NCBI RefSeq assembly: GCF_030408715.1
Contig: NZ_CP047202.1
Location: forward strand, 1,080,294 to 1,144,293
From: Corynebacterium confusum
GTDB lineage: Bacteria; Actinomycetota; Actinomycetes; Mycobacteriales; Mycobacteriaceae
DNA length: 64,000 nucleotides
Direction: 5' to 3'
Shown piece after piece: positions 49,228 through 59,464 of this stretch (position 1 is the stretch's first letter; each line of letters begins with the position of its first letter). Below the pieces are notes generated by a model. That model had not been told where the DNA came from. It searched no databases and saw only the letters and a program-made list of their open reading frames with translations. A program made the translations under genes and the position numbers.

Positions 49228-51081
49228 CTAGTGGACGTGGCCGTCGACCACGCGGACGGCGCCGCGGTCGGCGGAGGTCGCCAGCGCGGCGTAGGCACGC
49301 AACGCCTTGGTCACCGGGCGGTTGCGGTTCACCGGGGTGAACGGGTGATCGCGCTCCATCTGGGCGGCGCGGCGGCGGGCCAGCTCGTCGTCGGCGACGG
49401 CCAACTCCAGGCGGCGGGAGCGCACGTCGATTTGGATGGTGTCGCCGTTTTCGATCAGCCCGATGAGCCCGCCGTGGGCGGCCTCCGGCGAGATGTGCCC
49501 GATGGACAGCCCCGAGGTGCCGCCGGAAAAGCGCCCGTCGGTGATTAGCGCGCACTTCTTGCCCAGCCCGGCGCCCTTGAGGAAGGAAGTCGGGTGGAGC
49601 ATCTCCTGCATGCCGGGGCCCCCGGAGGGGCCTTCGTAGCGGATGACCAGCACCTCGCCGGCTTGGACCTCGTTGTTGAGGATGGCGGAGACGGCCTGCT
49701 CCTGGGACTCGACCACGCGGGCCGGTCCGCTAAACGTCCACAGCTCCTCCTCGACGCCGGCGGCCTTGATGATGGCCCCGTCGGGGGCCAGGTTGCCGCG
49801 CAGTACCACGAGGCCGCCGTCGGCGGAGTAGGCGTGCTCGGCCGAGTGGATGCAGCCGTCCAGCTGGTCGGTATCCAGCGAGGACCAGCGGTTCGACGTC
49901 GAGAAGGGCTCGGTGGTGCGCACCCCGCCGGGCGCGGCGTAGAACAGCTCCTCGGCGGCCGGCAGGTGGGACCCGCCGCGGATGTCCCAGTCGTCGAGCC
50001 ACCGGTTGGCGTCGTCGTAGCAGACCGTGTGGACGGTGGTGTCGAGGTGGCCGGCGCGGCGTAACTCGTCCAGGATGGCGGGGATGCCGCCGGCGCGGTG
50101 GACGTCTTCGATGTGCCATACGCCGTTCGGTGCGACCTTGGACAAGCAGGGCACGCGGTCGGAGATGTCCTCGATGTCGCGCAGGGTGAAGTCGACGTCG
50201 CCTTCCTGGGCAGCGGCCAGCGTGTGGAGGATGGTATTGGTGGACCCGCCCATGGCCATGTCCAGCGCCATGGCGTTGGTGAACGCAGCCTTGCTAGCGA
50301 TGCTCCGCGGCAGCATCCGGTCGTCTTCCTCACCGTAGTAGCGCTGGCACAGCTCGACGATCTTCTCGCCGGCCTGCTCGAACAGGCGCCGGCGCTGGGC
50401 GTGGGTGGCCAGGGTCGTGCCGTTGCCGGGCAGGGCCAGGCCTAAGGCCTCGGTCAGGCAGTTCATGGAGTTGGCGGTGAACATGCCGGAGCAGGAGCCG
50501 CAGGTGGGGCAGGCGGATTCTTCGACGGTGGTCAGGGCGGCATCGGAAACCGCTTCGGAGGCCGAGGCGGTGATCGCGGTGATGAGATCGGTGGGCTGGT
50601 GGGCCACGCCGTCGACGACGACGGCCTTGCCAGCCTCCATCGGCCCGCCGGAGACGAAGATGGTGGGGATGTTCAGGCGCAGGGCGGCATTCAGCATGCC
50701 CGGGGTGATTTTGTCGCAGTTGGAGATACAGACCAGGGCGTCGGCGGTGTGGGCGTTGACCATGTACTCGATGGAGTCGGAGATGATCTCGCGGCTGGGC
50801 AGCGAGTAGAGCATGCCGGAATGGCCCATGGCGATGCCGTCGTCGACGGCGATGGTGTTGAACTCCTTGGGTACCCCGCCGGCGGCGCGGACGGCGTCGG
50901 CGACGATGTCACCGACGTTCTTCAGGTGCACGTGGCCGGGCACGAACTGGGTAAAGGAGTTGGCGATGGCCACGATGGGCTTGCCGAAGTCGTTCTCGGC
51001 GGTACCGGTCGCGCGCCAGAGGGCGCGGGCGCCGGCGGCTTGACGGCCTACAGTGGTGGTTTTTGAGCGCAGCGGGTACAT
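49228..51081 (-). CDS. ilvD: Dihydroxy-acid dehydratase
   Basis: 617-residue Fe-S enzyme that makes the 2-keto acids of valine and isoleucine. Cluster cysteines in [13 protein letters not shown] and [11 protein letters not shown]; the substrate serine region [19 protein letters not shown] and the family start [21 protein letters not shown] are clear. It is the step after IlvC, whose operon lies 1.1 kb away on the other strand. No strong ribosome binding site at the ATG; AGAAAGG lies about 20 nt upstream. Confidence 0.97.
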   Translation of the reverse strand: MYPLRSKTTTVGRQAAGARALWRATGTAENDFGKPIVAIANSFTQFVPGHVHLKNVGDIVADAVRAAGGVPKEFNTIAVDDGIAMGHSGMLYSLPSREIISDSIEYMVNAHTADALVCISNCDKITPGMLNAALRLNIPTIFVSGGPMEAGKAVVVDGVAHQPTDLITAITASASEAVSDAALTTVEESACPTCGSCSGMFTANSMNCLTEALGLALPGNGTTLATHAQRRRLFEQAGEKIVELCQRYYGEEDDRMLPRSIASKAAFTNAMALDMAMGGSTNTILHTLAAAQEGDVDFTLRDIEDISDRVPCLSKVAPNGVWHIEDVHRAGGIPAILDELRRAGHLDTTVHTVCYDDANRWLDDWDIRGGSHLPAAEELFYAAPGGVRTTEPFSTSNRWSSLDTDQLDGCIHSAEHAYSADGGLVVLRGNLAPDGAIIKAAGVEEELWTFSGPARVVESQEQAVSAILNNEVQAGEVLVIRYEGPSGGPGMQEMLHPTSFLKGAGLGKKCALITDGRFSGGTSGLSIGHISPEAAHGGLIGLIENGDTIQIDVRSRRLELAVADDELARRRAAQMERDHPFTPVNRNRPVTKALRAYAALATSADRGAVRVVDGHVH

Positions 51082-51178
51082 GGGGGTCTAAAGCCTTGAC
51101 CTTTCTACGGGCACACGGGGATATCAGGTAAAGAAGAGGCAAAGCCGTATCGCGTGCGCGGATAGGGTGGCCGCGCGC

Positions 51179-51787
51179 CTAGTTGGGGTCGGACCCAGTG
51201 TGGGTGGCCGAGTCGCCCTCGGTGGCTTGGTAGGCAGCATACTCCTCTTTGGACATGAGAACCTGCTGCCCGTCGCGGTGGATGACCACGACCTTGTCGT
51301 CGGCGGCCTTCTTACCTGCGCTGAGCGCGTCCGGGATGCGCCCGCGGGAGGCCCGCGCCAGGTCGGGGAGTGAATTAAAGGTTACCCCCGGAAGGTTGAA
51401 TTTCCGGCCCGCGTGGGTCGCGGCGAAGGCGTGCGCGCGCTTGAATCCGATGCCTGCGAAGTCGTCCCAGGACAGCCGGGCATCTCCGCGGAAGGCGTAG
51501 CGGATGGCGATGCCGGCCTCGCCCACCGTGGTGCGCGCCCGCAGCACCCACCAGAACGCCAGCGCCGGGATGATGAGCAGCCAGCCCATAACCAACGGCT
51601 TCCAGGCGATGATGAGGATCGCGATGGCGGTGAGCAGGACGATGGCGAGCAGGTGGGTGCGCTCGGGCCGAAACACCGTGGTTTGTTCGGCCAGGCTGCC
51701 GGGGGGCTGGGTAGCGCGATTTTTATTCGGCGTCTCCGGGCGGGCCGGGCGGTTGGTGCGGGAGGGTCGGCGCTGCGGTGTGCTCAT
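51179..51787 (-). CDS. PH-domain membrane protein
   Basis: 202 residues: a basic Pro/Arg-rich N-terminus, two membrane helices (LLAIVLLTAIAILIIAW and GWLLIIPALAFWWVL), and a cytoplasmic bacterial PH-like domain (TTVGEAGIAIRYAFRGDARLSWDD). The same kind of protein, sometimes called a low-molecular-weight antigen, stands between ilvD and ilvB in related corynebacteria. TAGCAT lies 8 nt before the ATG on the minus strand. It is read away from ilvB. Confidence 0.8.
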   Translation of the reverse strand: MSTPQRRPSRTNRPARPETPNKNRATQPPGSLAEQTTVFRPERTHLLAIVLLTAIAILIIAWKPLVMGWLLIIPALAFWWVLRARTTVGEAGIAIRYAFRGDARLSWDDFAGIGFKRAHAFAATHAGRKFNLPGVTFNSLPDLARASRGRIPDALSAGKKAADDKVVVIHRDGQQVLMSKEEYAAYQATEGDSATHTGSDPN

Positions 51788-51807
51788 GGGTATCCATGCT
51801 AGTGGAC

Positions 51808-51831
51808 GGGGGTTAGCGTGCGAAAACCCCC
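51808..51831. other. Hairpin upstream of the ilvB promoter
   Basis: GGGGGTT (51808-51814) pairs with AACCCCC (51825-51831). A second inverted pair, ATGGTC (51847-51852) and GACCAT (51875-51880), follows. Both lie in the divergent promoter region; function not known. Confidence 0.5.
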
Positions 51832-51908
51832 GACATGTTTCATTTTATGGTCAAATATCCCGGAGTTAATTTCAGACCATGAGATAACCCCGGCTAGGGG
51901 TAAAGGGG

Positions 51909-51936
51909 TTGTCCCGCAAATCCGGCTGTGTATGAT
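51909..51936 (+). promoter_or_regulatory. ilvB promoter
   Basis: -35 TTGTCC (51909-51914) and -10 TATGAT (51931-51936) with a 16-bp spacer. The -10 is 7 nt before the leader-peptide ATG at 51944, so the leader peptide is translated from a leaderless end. Confidence 0.85.
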
Positions 51937-51943
51937 GCAGGTC

Positions 51944-51997
51944 ATGATCATTATTCGACTTCAGCTAGTACTCGTACCCGAGCGGCGCTCGCCGTAG
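51944..51997 (+). CDS. ilvL: ilv leader peptide (attenuator)
   Basis: 17 codons: MIIIRLQLVLVPERRSP. Eight of 17 residues are Ile, Leu or Val, the end products controlled by the operon. It precedes the attenuator hairpin by about 30 nt and matches the arrangement described for C. glutamicum ilvBNC attenuation. Slow translation when Ile/Leu/Val-tRNA is scarce should favour the antiterminated form. Confidence 0.9.
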   Translation: MIIIRLQLVLVPERRSP

Positions 51998-52025
51998 CGG
52001 CTAACTGTTGTCGTATACGTCAAGC

Positions 52026-52075
52026 GCCCTCGACGCGGAACCACCAGAGGCAGGTTCCCGCCGGGGGCTTTGTCG
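52026..52075 (+). terminator. ilvB attenuator hairpin
   Basis: GCCCTC (52026-52031) pairs with GGGGGC (52063-52068, one G-T pair), then GCGGAACC with GGTTCC-C-GC, around the loop ACCAGAGGCA; TTTGTCGTAT follows. It lies after the leader peptide and before ilvB. Confidence 0.85.
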
Positions 52076-52135
52076 TATCGGCAGACCCTGGCCGGCAATG
52101 ATCATCGCCTCGCACCCAGGAGGTGGTAGCCGACA

Positions 52136-52192
52136 ATGACCAACCAGCACGACCGCCAACCCAGACAACCTAGTCAACCCAGTCAATACTGA
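52136..52192 (+). CDS. Second small upstream ORF, Gln/Pro-rich
   Basis: 18 codons: [21 protein letters not shown] at 52190-52192. AGGAGG (52119-52124) lies 11 nt before the ATG and is stronger than the site of ilvB itself, which starts 23 nt after this stop. No branched-chain residues are present, so it is not a simple copy of the leader peptide. Possible role: translational coupling or a spacer peptide; not proven. Confidence 0.5.
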   Translation: MTNQHDRQPRQPSQPSQY

Positions 52193-52214
52193 AAGCAAAA
52201 GGAGCGAATCTACC

Positions 52215-54050
52215 GTGGCAGCTTCACCCACGCCCACGCCCGCTTCCGTGGCCGCTCGAACCGGCACCCCAGTTCGTGAAAGGCTCACCGGAGCCGAGGC
52301 AATCGTCCGCACGCTAGAGGATCTCGGAACCGAGCTGGTATTCGGCATCCCGGGTGGCGCTGTGCTCCCGCTGTACGACGCGCTGGCCCATTCGACTCGC
52401 CTGCGCCACGTGCTGACCCGGCACGAGCAGGGGGCCGGCCATGCGGCCGAGGGCTTCGCCCAGGCCTCCGGGCAGGTGGGGGTGTGCATCGCTACCTCCG
52501 GTCCGGGCGCGACCAATCTGGTCACGCCGCTGGCCGACGCCATGCTGGATTCCGTCCCCGTGGTCGCTATCACCGGTCAGGTCGGGTCCAACCTGTTGGG
52601 CACCGACGCCTTCCAGGAGGCGGACATCCGGGGCATCACGATGCCGATTACCAAGCACAACTTCATCGTCGCCACGCCCGAGGAAATCCCCGGGGCTATC
52701 GCCGCCGCCTTCCACCTGGCGTCGACGGGCCGCCCGGGCCCCGTGCTGGTCGATATCCCGAAGGACGTGCAAAACGGCACGCTGGACTACACGACCCCGA
52801 CGCGCCTGGAGCTGCCCGGCTACAAGCCGGTCACCCGCCCGCACACGCGCCAGATCAACCAGGCGGTCCAGCTGATTTCGGAATCCCGCAAGCCGGTGCT
52901 CTACGTCGGCGGCGGCGTTATTAAGGCCAACGCCGAAAAAGAACTGCGGGAATTCGCCGAGTTCACCGGCATCCCCGTGGTCACGACGTTGATGGCACTG
53001 GGCGCGTTTCCCGAGTCGCACCCGCAGCACTTGGGGCTGCCGGGCATGCACGGAACGGTGCCGGCGGTCGCGGCCATGCAGCGCTCCGACCTGCTGATCG
53101 TCATTGGCGCCCGGTTTGATGACCGGGTGACGGGTGATACGGCATCGTTTGCGCCGGGGGCCCGCGTCATCCATGCCGACGTGGACCCGGCCGAGATTGG
53201 GAAGAACCGCGAGGTGGATATCCCCATCGTGGGCGATGCCCGCGAGGTCCTCCACCAGCTGCTGCGGGGATTCCAGGGCCCGCGCCAGCCCGAACTGTTG
53301 GAGCTGGACCGCTGGCGTGCTTACCTGGACGACCTGTGCGAGCGCTACCCGCGCGGGTGGGAGCCGACCGAGGACGGGCTGCTCAACCCGCAGTTCGTGC
53401 TCGAGCAGCTGAGCAAGCTGGCCGGCCCGGAGGCAATCTATTGCTCCGGCGTGGGCCAGCACCAGATGTGGGCTGCGCAGTTCATCGACTTCGAGCGGCC
53501 GCGCAGTTGGATCAACTCCGGCGGCGCCGGGACGATGGGCTATGCGGTGCCCGCCGCCCTGGGCGCCAAGGCCGCCAGCCCCGACCGCGAGGTGTGGGCC
53601 ATCGATGGCGACGGCTGCTTCCAGATGACCAACCAGGAGCTGACGACCGCGGCCATCGAGGACTTTCCCATCAAGGTGGCGGTCATCAACAACGGCAACC
53701 TGGGCATGGTGCGCCAGTGGCAGACGCTGTTTTTCGGCGGCAACTACTCGCACACCAAGCTGCGCGAGGCAGCCACCTTCCTGCCGGACTTCGTGCAGCT
53801 GGCCCAGGCGCTGGGTTGCGAAGCCATCCGGGTCACCTGCGAGGGGGAGGTCGCTCCGGCCATCGAGCGGGCTCGCGCTATCAACGACCGCCCGGTTGTC
53901 ATCGACTTCATCGTCGGCGAGGACGCTCAGGTCTGGCCGATGGTCGGCGGCGGGGCATCGAACGAGGAAATTCAGTACGCCCAGGGGCTGCGCCCCCTGT
54001 TCGCGGAAGAGTCCAATGAGGACTTGGACGCGACCGGAAAGGAGAGCTAA
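52215..54050 (+). CDS. ilvB: Acetolactate synthase large subunit
   Basis: 611-residue ThDP enzyme that starts valine/leucine and isoleucine synthesis. ThDP Glu in [20 protein letters not shown]-domain region, and the ThDP-Mg motif [18 protein letters not shown] with [15 protein letters not shown] start with AAAGGAG about 10 nt upstream. First gene of ilvBNC, controlled by the leader peptide and attenuator upstream and by end-product inhibition through IlvN. Confidence 0.97.
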   Translation: MAASPTPTPASVAARTGTPVRERLTGAEAIVRTLEDLGTELVFGIPGGAVLPLYDALAHSTRLRHVLTRHEQGAGHAAEGFAQASGQVGVCIATSGPGATNLVTPLADAMLDSVPVVAITGQVGSNLLGTDAFQEADIRGITMPITKHNFIVATPEEIPGAIAAAFHLASTGRPGPVLVDIPKDVQNGTLDYTTPTRLELPGYKPVTRPHTRQINQAVQLISESRKPVLYVGGGVIKANAEKELREFAEFTGIPVVTTLMALGAFPESHPQHLGLPGMHGTVPAVAAMQRSDLLIVIGARFDDRVTGDTASFAPGARVIHADVDPAEIGKNREVDIPIVGDAREVLHQLLRGFQGPRQPELLELDRWRAYLDDLCERYPRGWEPTEDGLLNPQFVLEQLSKLAGPEAIYCSGVGQHQMWAAQFIDFERPRSWINSGGAGTMGYAVPAALGAKAASPDREVWAIDGDGCFQMTNQELTTAAIEDFPIKVAVINNGNLGMVRQWQTLFFGGNYSHTKLREAATFLPDFVQLAQALGCEAIRVTCEGEVAPAIERARAINDRPVVIDFIVGEDAQVWPMVGGGASNEEIQYAQGLRPLFAEESNEDLDATGKES

Positions 54051-54052
54051 CC

Positions 54053-54568
54053 ATGGCAGCAACCGATGTCACCCGGCACACGCTGTCGGTGCTCGTCCAA
54101 GACGGGGAGGGGATCATCTCCCGGGTCGCGGGAATGTTTACCCGCCGCGGCTATTCCATAATCTCCTTCGTCTCGGCGCGCACGGAGACCGAAGGCATTA
54201 ACCGCCTGACCATCGTGGCGGATGCCAACGAGATTGTGATTGAGCAGATCACCAAGCAGCTCAACAAACTCATCCCGGTCATCAAGGTCGTCGAACTGGA
54301 GGAGGATTCCTCGGTCGCGCGGGCGATCATGTTGGTCAAGGTCGCAGCGAACAACACGAACCGGCCCCAGGTCGTCGACGCGGTCAATATCTTCCGCGCC
54401 CGCGTGGTCGATGTGGCGCCTGAGTCCGTGGTCGTGGAGGCCACCGGCACCCCCGGCAAGCTCCAAGCGCTGCTGGACGTGTTAGAACCGTTCGGAGTGC
54501 GCGAGCTAGTGCAATCTGGACACGTGGCGCTCTCGCGTGGCCCCAAGGCGATGGCCCCACCTAAATAA
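54053..54568 (+). CDS. ilvN: Acetolactate synthase small (regulatory) subunit
   Basis: 171 residues: an N-terminal ACT domain (HTLSVLVQDGEGIISRVAGMFTRRGYSIISFV) that binds valine, and the C-terminal ALS-ACT domain (RALILVKV-type: ARAIMLVKVAANNTNRPQVVDAVNIF). AAGGAGAG lies before the ATG, and only 2 nt separate it from ilvB, so translation is likely coupled. Gives feedback inhibition to IlvB. Confidence 0.97.
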   Translation: MAATDVTRHTLSVLVQDGEGIISRVAGMFTRRGYSIISFVSARTETEGINRLTIVADANEIVIEQITKQLNKLIPVIKVVELEEDSSVARAIMLVKVAANNTNRPQVVDAVNIFRARVVDVAPESVVVEATGTPGKLQALLDVLEPFGVRELVQSGHVALSRGPKAMAPPK

Positions 54569-54576
54569 ACAAATAA

Positions 54577-55659
<1,083 letters not shown>

Positions 55660-55662
<3 letters not shown>

Positions 55663-55678
55663 ATTTTCAATCTATTTT
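55660..55678 (+). terminator. Weak terminator overlapping the ilvC stop
   Basis: TAGATT (55660-55665) and AATCTA (55669-55674) form a 6-bp AT-rich stem with a 3-nt loop, then TTTT. The TTTTCA at 55675-55680 may also serve as -35 of the next gene. Confidence 0.55.
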
Positions 55679-55697
55679 CAGTAGCCGGTTTTTCGGA

Positions 55698-55713
55698 TAT
55701 ACTCAAAGAGTAT
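55698..55713 (+). promoter_or_regulatory. Palindromic operator over the -10 and start of the CDF gene
   Basis: ATACTC-AAA-GAGTAT (55699-55713) is a perfect 15-nt palindrome that covers the -10 TATACT (55698-55703) and the ATG at 55712. A metal-responsive repressor site is a reasonable guess. Confidence 0.6.
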
Positions 55714-56635
55714 GACAAAGCACGGCCACGACCACTCGCACGGCATCGACGCGCAGAACACCCCGCTGCGGGCGCTGGTAACGGCGCTCGCCATCACGGG
55801 CACGGTGTTCTTCGCGGAGGTGGTCGGCGGGGTGGTTTCCGGCTCGCTGGCGCTGCTGGCCGATGCCATGCACATGCTCTCCGATGCCACCGGCCTCATC
55901 CTCGCCGTTATCGCCGTGGTGATTGGCCGCAAGGCGGCCTCGGCTCGGGCCACGTACGGGTATCGGGGAGTGGAGGCACTCGCCGCCGCGGTCAACGCCG
56001 TGGCGGTTGTTGCCGTTTCTGTGTGGATCGTGGTCTCGGCGCTGTTGCGCCTGGGCAACGATCAGGCGGTGGACCCGCACGTGATGGGCGGGGTGGCCAT
56101 CGTCGGCCTGCTGGCCAATGCGGCCAGCGCGTGGGTGCTGCACCGCCAGCGCAGCGCCTCCCTTAACGTCGAGGGCGCGTTCCTACACGTGCTGACCGAC
56201 CTCTTGGGCTCGGTAGCCGTGATCGCGGCTGCCCTCATCATCTACTTCACCGGCTGGCGTGAGGCCGACACGATCGCCTCGCTGGCGATCGCCGCAATCG
56301 TCGCCCCGCGCGCCATCAAGCTGCTGGGCGCCTCCCTGTCCGTGTTGCTAGCCCGAGTCCCGGCCGGCTACGACGTCGCGGAGATCGCCGCGGCGCTGGA
56401 GGAGATCCCGCGGGTGCATGCGGTCCACGACCTGCACGTCTGGTCGGTCAGCGGCACCGAGGCGCTGGCGACCTGCCACCTGGTGGTCAACGACGATTTC
56501 TCCACCGGGCCGGTGCTGGATAGGGCGCAGGAGATCCTGAACGAGATGGGTATCGAGCATTCGACCATCCAGTTGGAGCACCCCGGGCACCAGGCGCACG
56601 AGACGACCTGTACTGAGCACTCGCACGGCGATTAG
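55712..56635 (+). CDS. Cation diffusion facilitator (zinc-type exporter)
   Basis: 307-residue transporter with His-rich ends (HGHDHSHG at the start, HQAHETTCTEHSHGD at the end) and about six helices. Metal ligands are visible as LLADAMHMLSD in helix 2 and LHVLTDLLGS in helix 5, the H/D pattern of zinc-type CDF proteins. The cytoplasmic C-terminal domain (VHDLHVWSVSGTEALATCHLV) is typical. TATACT lies 8 nt before the ATG inside a palindrome, which suggests metal control. Confidence 0.92.
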   Translation: MTKHGHDHSHGIDAQNTPLRALVTALAITGTVFFAEVVGGVVSGSLALLADAMHMLSDATGLILAVIAVVIGRKAASARATYGYRGVEALAAAVNAVAVVAVSVWIVVSALLRLGNDQAVDPHVMGGVAIVGLLANAASAWVLHRQRSASLNVEGAFLHVLTDLLGSVAVIAAALIIYFTGWREADTIASLAIAAIVAPRAIKLLGASLSVLLARVPAGYDVAEIAAALEEIPRVHAVHDLHVWSVSGTEALATCHLVVNDDFSTGPVLDRAQEILNEMGIEHSTIQLEHPGHQAHETTCTEHSHGD

Positions 56636-56656
56636 GGCGGGGTTAAGCTAGGCGAC

Positions 56657-58462
56657 ATGGGTTTCACCACGCCAAGCTATGACCTGCCTGATTTGTTTGC
56701 CCGCATCGATCGCGGGGATATTCAGCTGCCCGATTTCCAGCGATCCTACGCCTGGGACGAAGACCGCATCCGCTCTCTCATCGTGACCGTCCTGCGTGGC
56801 TATCCCATGGGGGCGATGATGGCCCTGGATACGCGCAACGAGCCGCAGCGCTTCCGCCCGCGCCGGATTAGCGGCGCGCCGGCCACCGACAATGCGCCCG
56901 GCATGCTGCTGCTGGACGGCCAGCAGCGCCTGACCAGCCTCTACCACTGCTTCCGGGGATCGGGGGAGGTGGAGACCACCGATTTTCGCTCCAAGAAGAT
57001 TACCCGCAGCTTCTTCGTTGACGTGCGCAGCGCCGTGCGTGGGGATCTCCTGCCCGACGAGGCCGTCTTCGCGGTCAACCAGGCCGGGGCGGTGCGCTCC
57101 CATTTCGGTCCCGATATTGAGGGCAACCTGCACGAGCGCAGCCAGCAGGTGGGCAACCTCTGCCTGCCGGTCGCCGCGCTGCTGGGCGAGGAAGGCCCCG
57201 CGCTGCTGTTCGACATGGCTGCCCAGGCCGAAGACGGCGACCGCGCGCTGCTGGCAGCCTTTCAGCACCGGGTGATGGCCCCGCTGACCGGCTACAACAC
57301 TCCAATTATCCGGCTGGCGCGCCACACGGCGCGGGCGGGCGTGGGCTCGATTTTTGCCCAGGCCAATGCCGCCGGCCTGCAGATGGACGTCTTCGACCTG
57401 CTCACCGCGGTCTTCGCCGCCGAGGACCCGGACTTCCAGCTGGCCCGCGACTGGGAGGAGACCGAGCGGGTGCTGCGGGACTACCCGGCGCTGGACGGCA
57501 TCGGCCGCACGCAGTTCCTGTCGGCGGTTTCCTTGCTGGTGACCCGCTCCCGCGGTCCTGCGCGCGGGCAGCGCGAGGACATCCTAAACCTGCGCCTGGC
57601 CGACTACCGAAAGGCCACGGAGACGCTGCGGATTACCTTCCGGGAGGTCGCCGAGTTCCTATCGCAGCGGTGCATCTTCGAGCTGGCGCAGGTGCCCTAT
57701 AGCGCCCAGATCGTTCCGCTGGCGGTGATTCTGGCCCAGCTTTCCGAGGCCCGCGGCGAGCACGGCCGGGTCTTGAGCGCCCAGGCGGCCTGGGACAAGC
57801 TCAACCAGTGGTTCTGGTGCGGGGTGTTCGGGGAGCTTTACGGCTCCTCGGCGGTCAAGCTGCGCTCGGCCCGGGACGTCGACGAGGTCACCGCCTGGGT
57901 CGAGGGGAAGACCGACCGGGTCCCGAAGACGGTGCGCGACGCGCAGTTTAGCGAATCCAGGCTGCTGTCCGCCGGCCCGGACGATGGGGTCTTCCACGCC
58001 ATCTACGCCCTGCTCATGGGCAGGGGAGCGAGGGACTGGCGCACCGCCCAGCCTTTCAATCGGGGGACCATCGGGGACCTGCAGCCGGGCTTCGAGCCGG
58101 TCTTCCCCCTGGCCTGGGCGAAAAAGCATGCGGTGCCGGCTTCCCTGGTGGCCTCCGTGCTCAACCGCGCGCCCATGGGCAAGCGTACCGAGGCGGTTCT
58201 GGACGGCTATTCGCCCGCGCGCTACCTGCCCCGAGTACAATCCAAGTCTTTAATGGAAGACCACGAGTTCGCAGCCGTTTTGGCCAGCCACGAGCTCGAA
58301 CCGGATTACCTGTGGGCCGCCGATTTCGACGGTTTCCTGAGGGATCGCCGCCACCGCCTGGTGGCGATGATCGAATACGCCATGGGCACGCCGGTGCGTC
58401 GGGACGTGGATGAGGCCGATCTGACTGCTGGAGAAGAAGGACCGCAAGCCTTTGTTCGTTAA
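56657..58462 (+). CDS. Stand-alone DUF262 (GmrS-like) protein
   Basis: 601 residues. The N-terminal DUF262/ParB-like fold shows IDRGDIQLPDFQRSYAWDEDRIRSLI, a YPMGAMMAL strand and the nucleotide-binding MLLLDGQQRLTSLYH. The middle and C-terminal parts are helical (about 250-600) and no HNH (DUF1524) motif is seen. Relatives include the GmrSD type IV restriction enzyme and other phage-defence proteins, so an anti-phage role is possible but not shown. TAAGCT (56644-56649) lies 7 nt before ATG 56657. Its 3' end overlaps the next gene by 11 nt. Confidence 0.82.
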   Translation: MGFTTPSYDLPDLFARIDRGDIQLPDFQRSYAWDEDRIRSLIVTVLRGYPMGAMMALDTRNEPQRFRPRRISGAPATDNAPGMLLLDGQQRLTSLYHCFRGSGEVETTDFRSKKITRSFFVDVRSAVRGDLLPDEAVFAVNQAGAVRSHFGPDIEGNLHERSQQVGNLCLPVAALLGEEGPALLFDMAAQAEDGDRALLAAFQHRVMAPLTGYNTPIIRLARHTARAGVGSIFAQANAAGLQMDVFDLLTAVFAAEDPDFQLARDWEETERVLRDYPALDGIGRTQFLSAVSLLVTRSRGPARGQREDILNLRLADYRKATETLRITFREVAEFLSQRCIFELAQVPYSAQIVPLAVILAQLSEARGEHGRVLSAQAAWDKLNQWFWCGVFGELYGSSAVKLRSARDVDEVTAWVEGKTDRVPKTVRDAQFSESRLLSAGPDDGVFHAIYALLMGRGARDWRTAQPFNRGTIGDLQPGFEPVFPLAWAKKHAVPASLVASVLNRAPMGKRTEAVLDGYSPARYLPRVQSKSLMEDHEFAAVLASHELEPDYLWAADFDGFLRDRRHRLVAMIEYAMGTPVRRDVDEADLTAGEEGPQAFVR

Positions 58463-59399
58463 AGGTGTTCGCACCCGCACTGCAGTTGTCGCCGCCCATG
58501 TCGCCTCGGTGGCGCTGTGTCTGACGCTTTCTGGCTGCCACGACGTGCTCCACCAGCCGACGGCGGTGCCCACGGATTCGGCGACCCCGGCAGAATCCGA
58601 CATCAACTTAGACGACGCGGCGGCCGAAAACCGCAACCGCATGGTCAAGGAGGAGTTTAAGGGGAACTTCCACGTCTTCGAGGACCCGTACGGGTTGGAG
58701 ACGCTCCGGTATTTCTTCCCGGAGTCGCCGACCCTGGTCATTAGCGATCAACGGGATTCTTCTAAGCTGCGAGCGGCGTCTATCGCGGTGTCCCAGCGCG
58801 CGCCCATGCTGGTCTACGACGAGTCCATTCGCAACGATATCTACACCGAGATGGCGCGGCTCGGCGTGGACCGGGCGCTGATGGTTGGGCAGGTGCCGAT
58901 GACGGCCTCGGCCGGCTCCATGCGCCTCGTCCAGGACCCGGGCACCACCTGGGCGCTGGGACAGATCACCGCCTTCCAGTTCGAGAGCAAGGTGGTGGCC
59001 AACCGGGAGAACATGGCGCGCGCGGTGGCGCACCTAGACGGGCGGACCCGCACGGAGCTGAAGGCGGCCTGGGAGCCGCTCGAGCGGCTCGAGGACGAGG
59101 AGGCTGTGCCGCTGCCGGCCCAGTCGCGGCGCGACGCGGACATGGCGCCCATTGTGGTGGCCACAGAGGCAGCCTCGGTGGCATCGGTAGCTAACGCCCG
59201 GTCCTATGGTGCGGGCGTGCGGATGATGCCCACGGCCGACCCGCGGGAGTCCAAGGTTTCGCAGGCCATGGTCGAGGGGATGGAAGACGGCCCGTTGGTG
59301 GCTCTTGGCCCCGAATTCGGGGATGAAAAACTGTTAGCCGATAGAATTAGGGAAGGCTGGTCGGAACCGCGCCCTGCCAGCGGCGTTCCCGCTGCATAG
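58452..59399 (+). CDS. Lipoprotein, possible cell-wall-binding-2-like fold
   Basis: 315 residues. The signal peptide ends in a lipobox (CLTLSGC) with the lipid cysteine at residue 29, so it should be anchored to the membrane. The mature part has a Rossmann-like pattern ([31 protein letters not shown], then [11 protein letters not shown]) similar in kind to the first domain of the lipoprotein at 62311, like cell-wall-binding repeat 2 domains. TTG start at 58452 overlaps the DUF262 stop by 11 nt; AGAAGGA lies about 11 nt upstream. Confidence 0.75.
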   Translation: MFVKGVRTRTAVVAAHVASVALCLTLSGCHDVLHQPTAVPTDSATPAESDINLDDAAAENRNRMVKEEFKGNFHVFEDPYGLETLRYFFPESPTLVISDQRDSSKLRAASIAVSQRAPMLVYDESIRNDIYTEMARLGVDRALMVGQVPMTASAGSMRLVQDPGTTWALGQITAFQFESKVVANRENMARAVAHLDGRTRTELKAAWEPLERLEDEEAVPLPAQSRRDADMAPIVVATEAASVASVANARSYGAGVRMMPTADPRESKVSQAMVEGMEDGPLVALGPEFGDEKLLADRIREGWSEPRPASGVPAA

Positions 59400-59464
59400 C
59401 CAGGGTACTACAGGAGGCCAGCCGGATCCCTCTTTCTAAAAGACAACAACCCCAGGAGCCTTCA

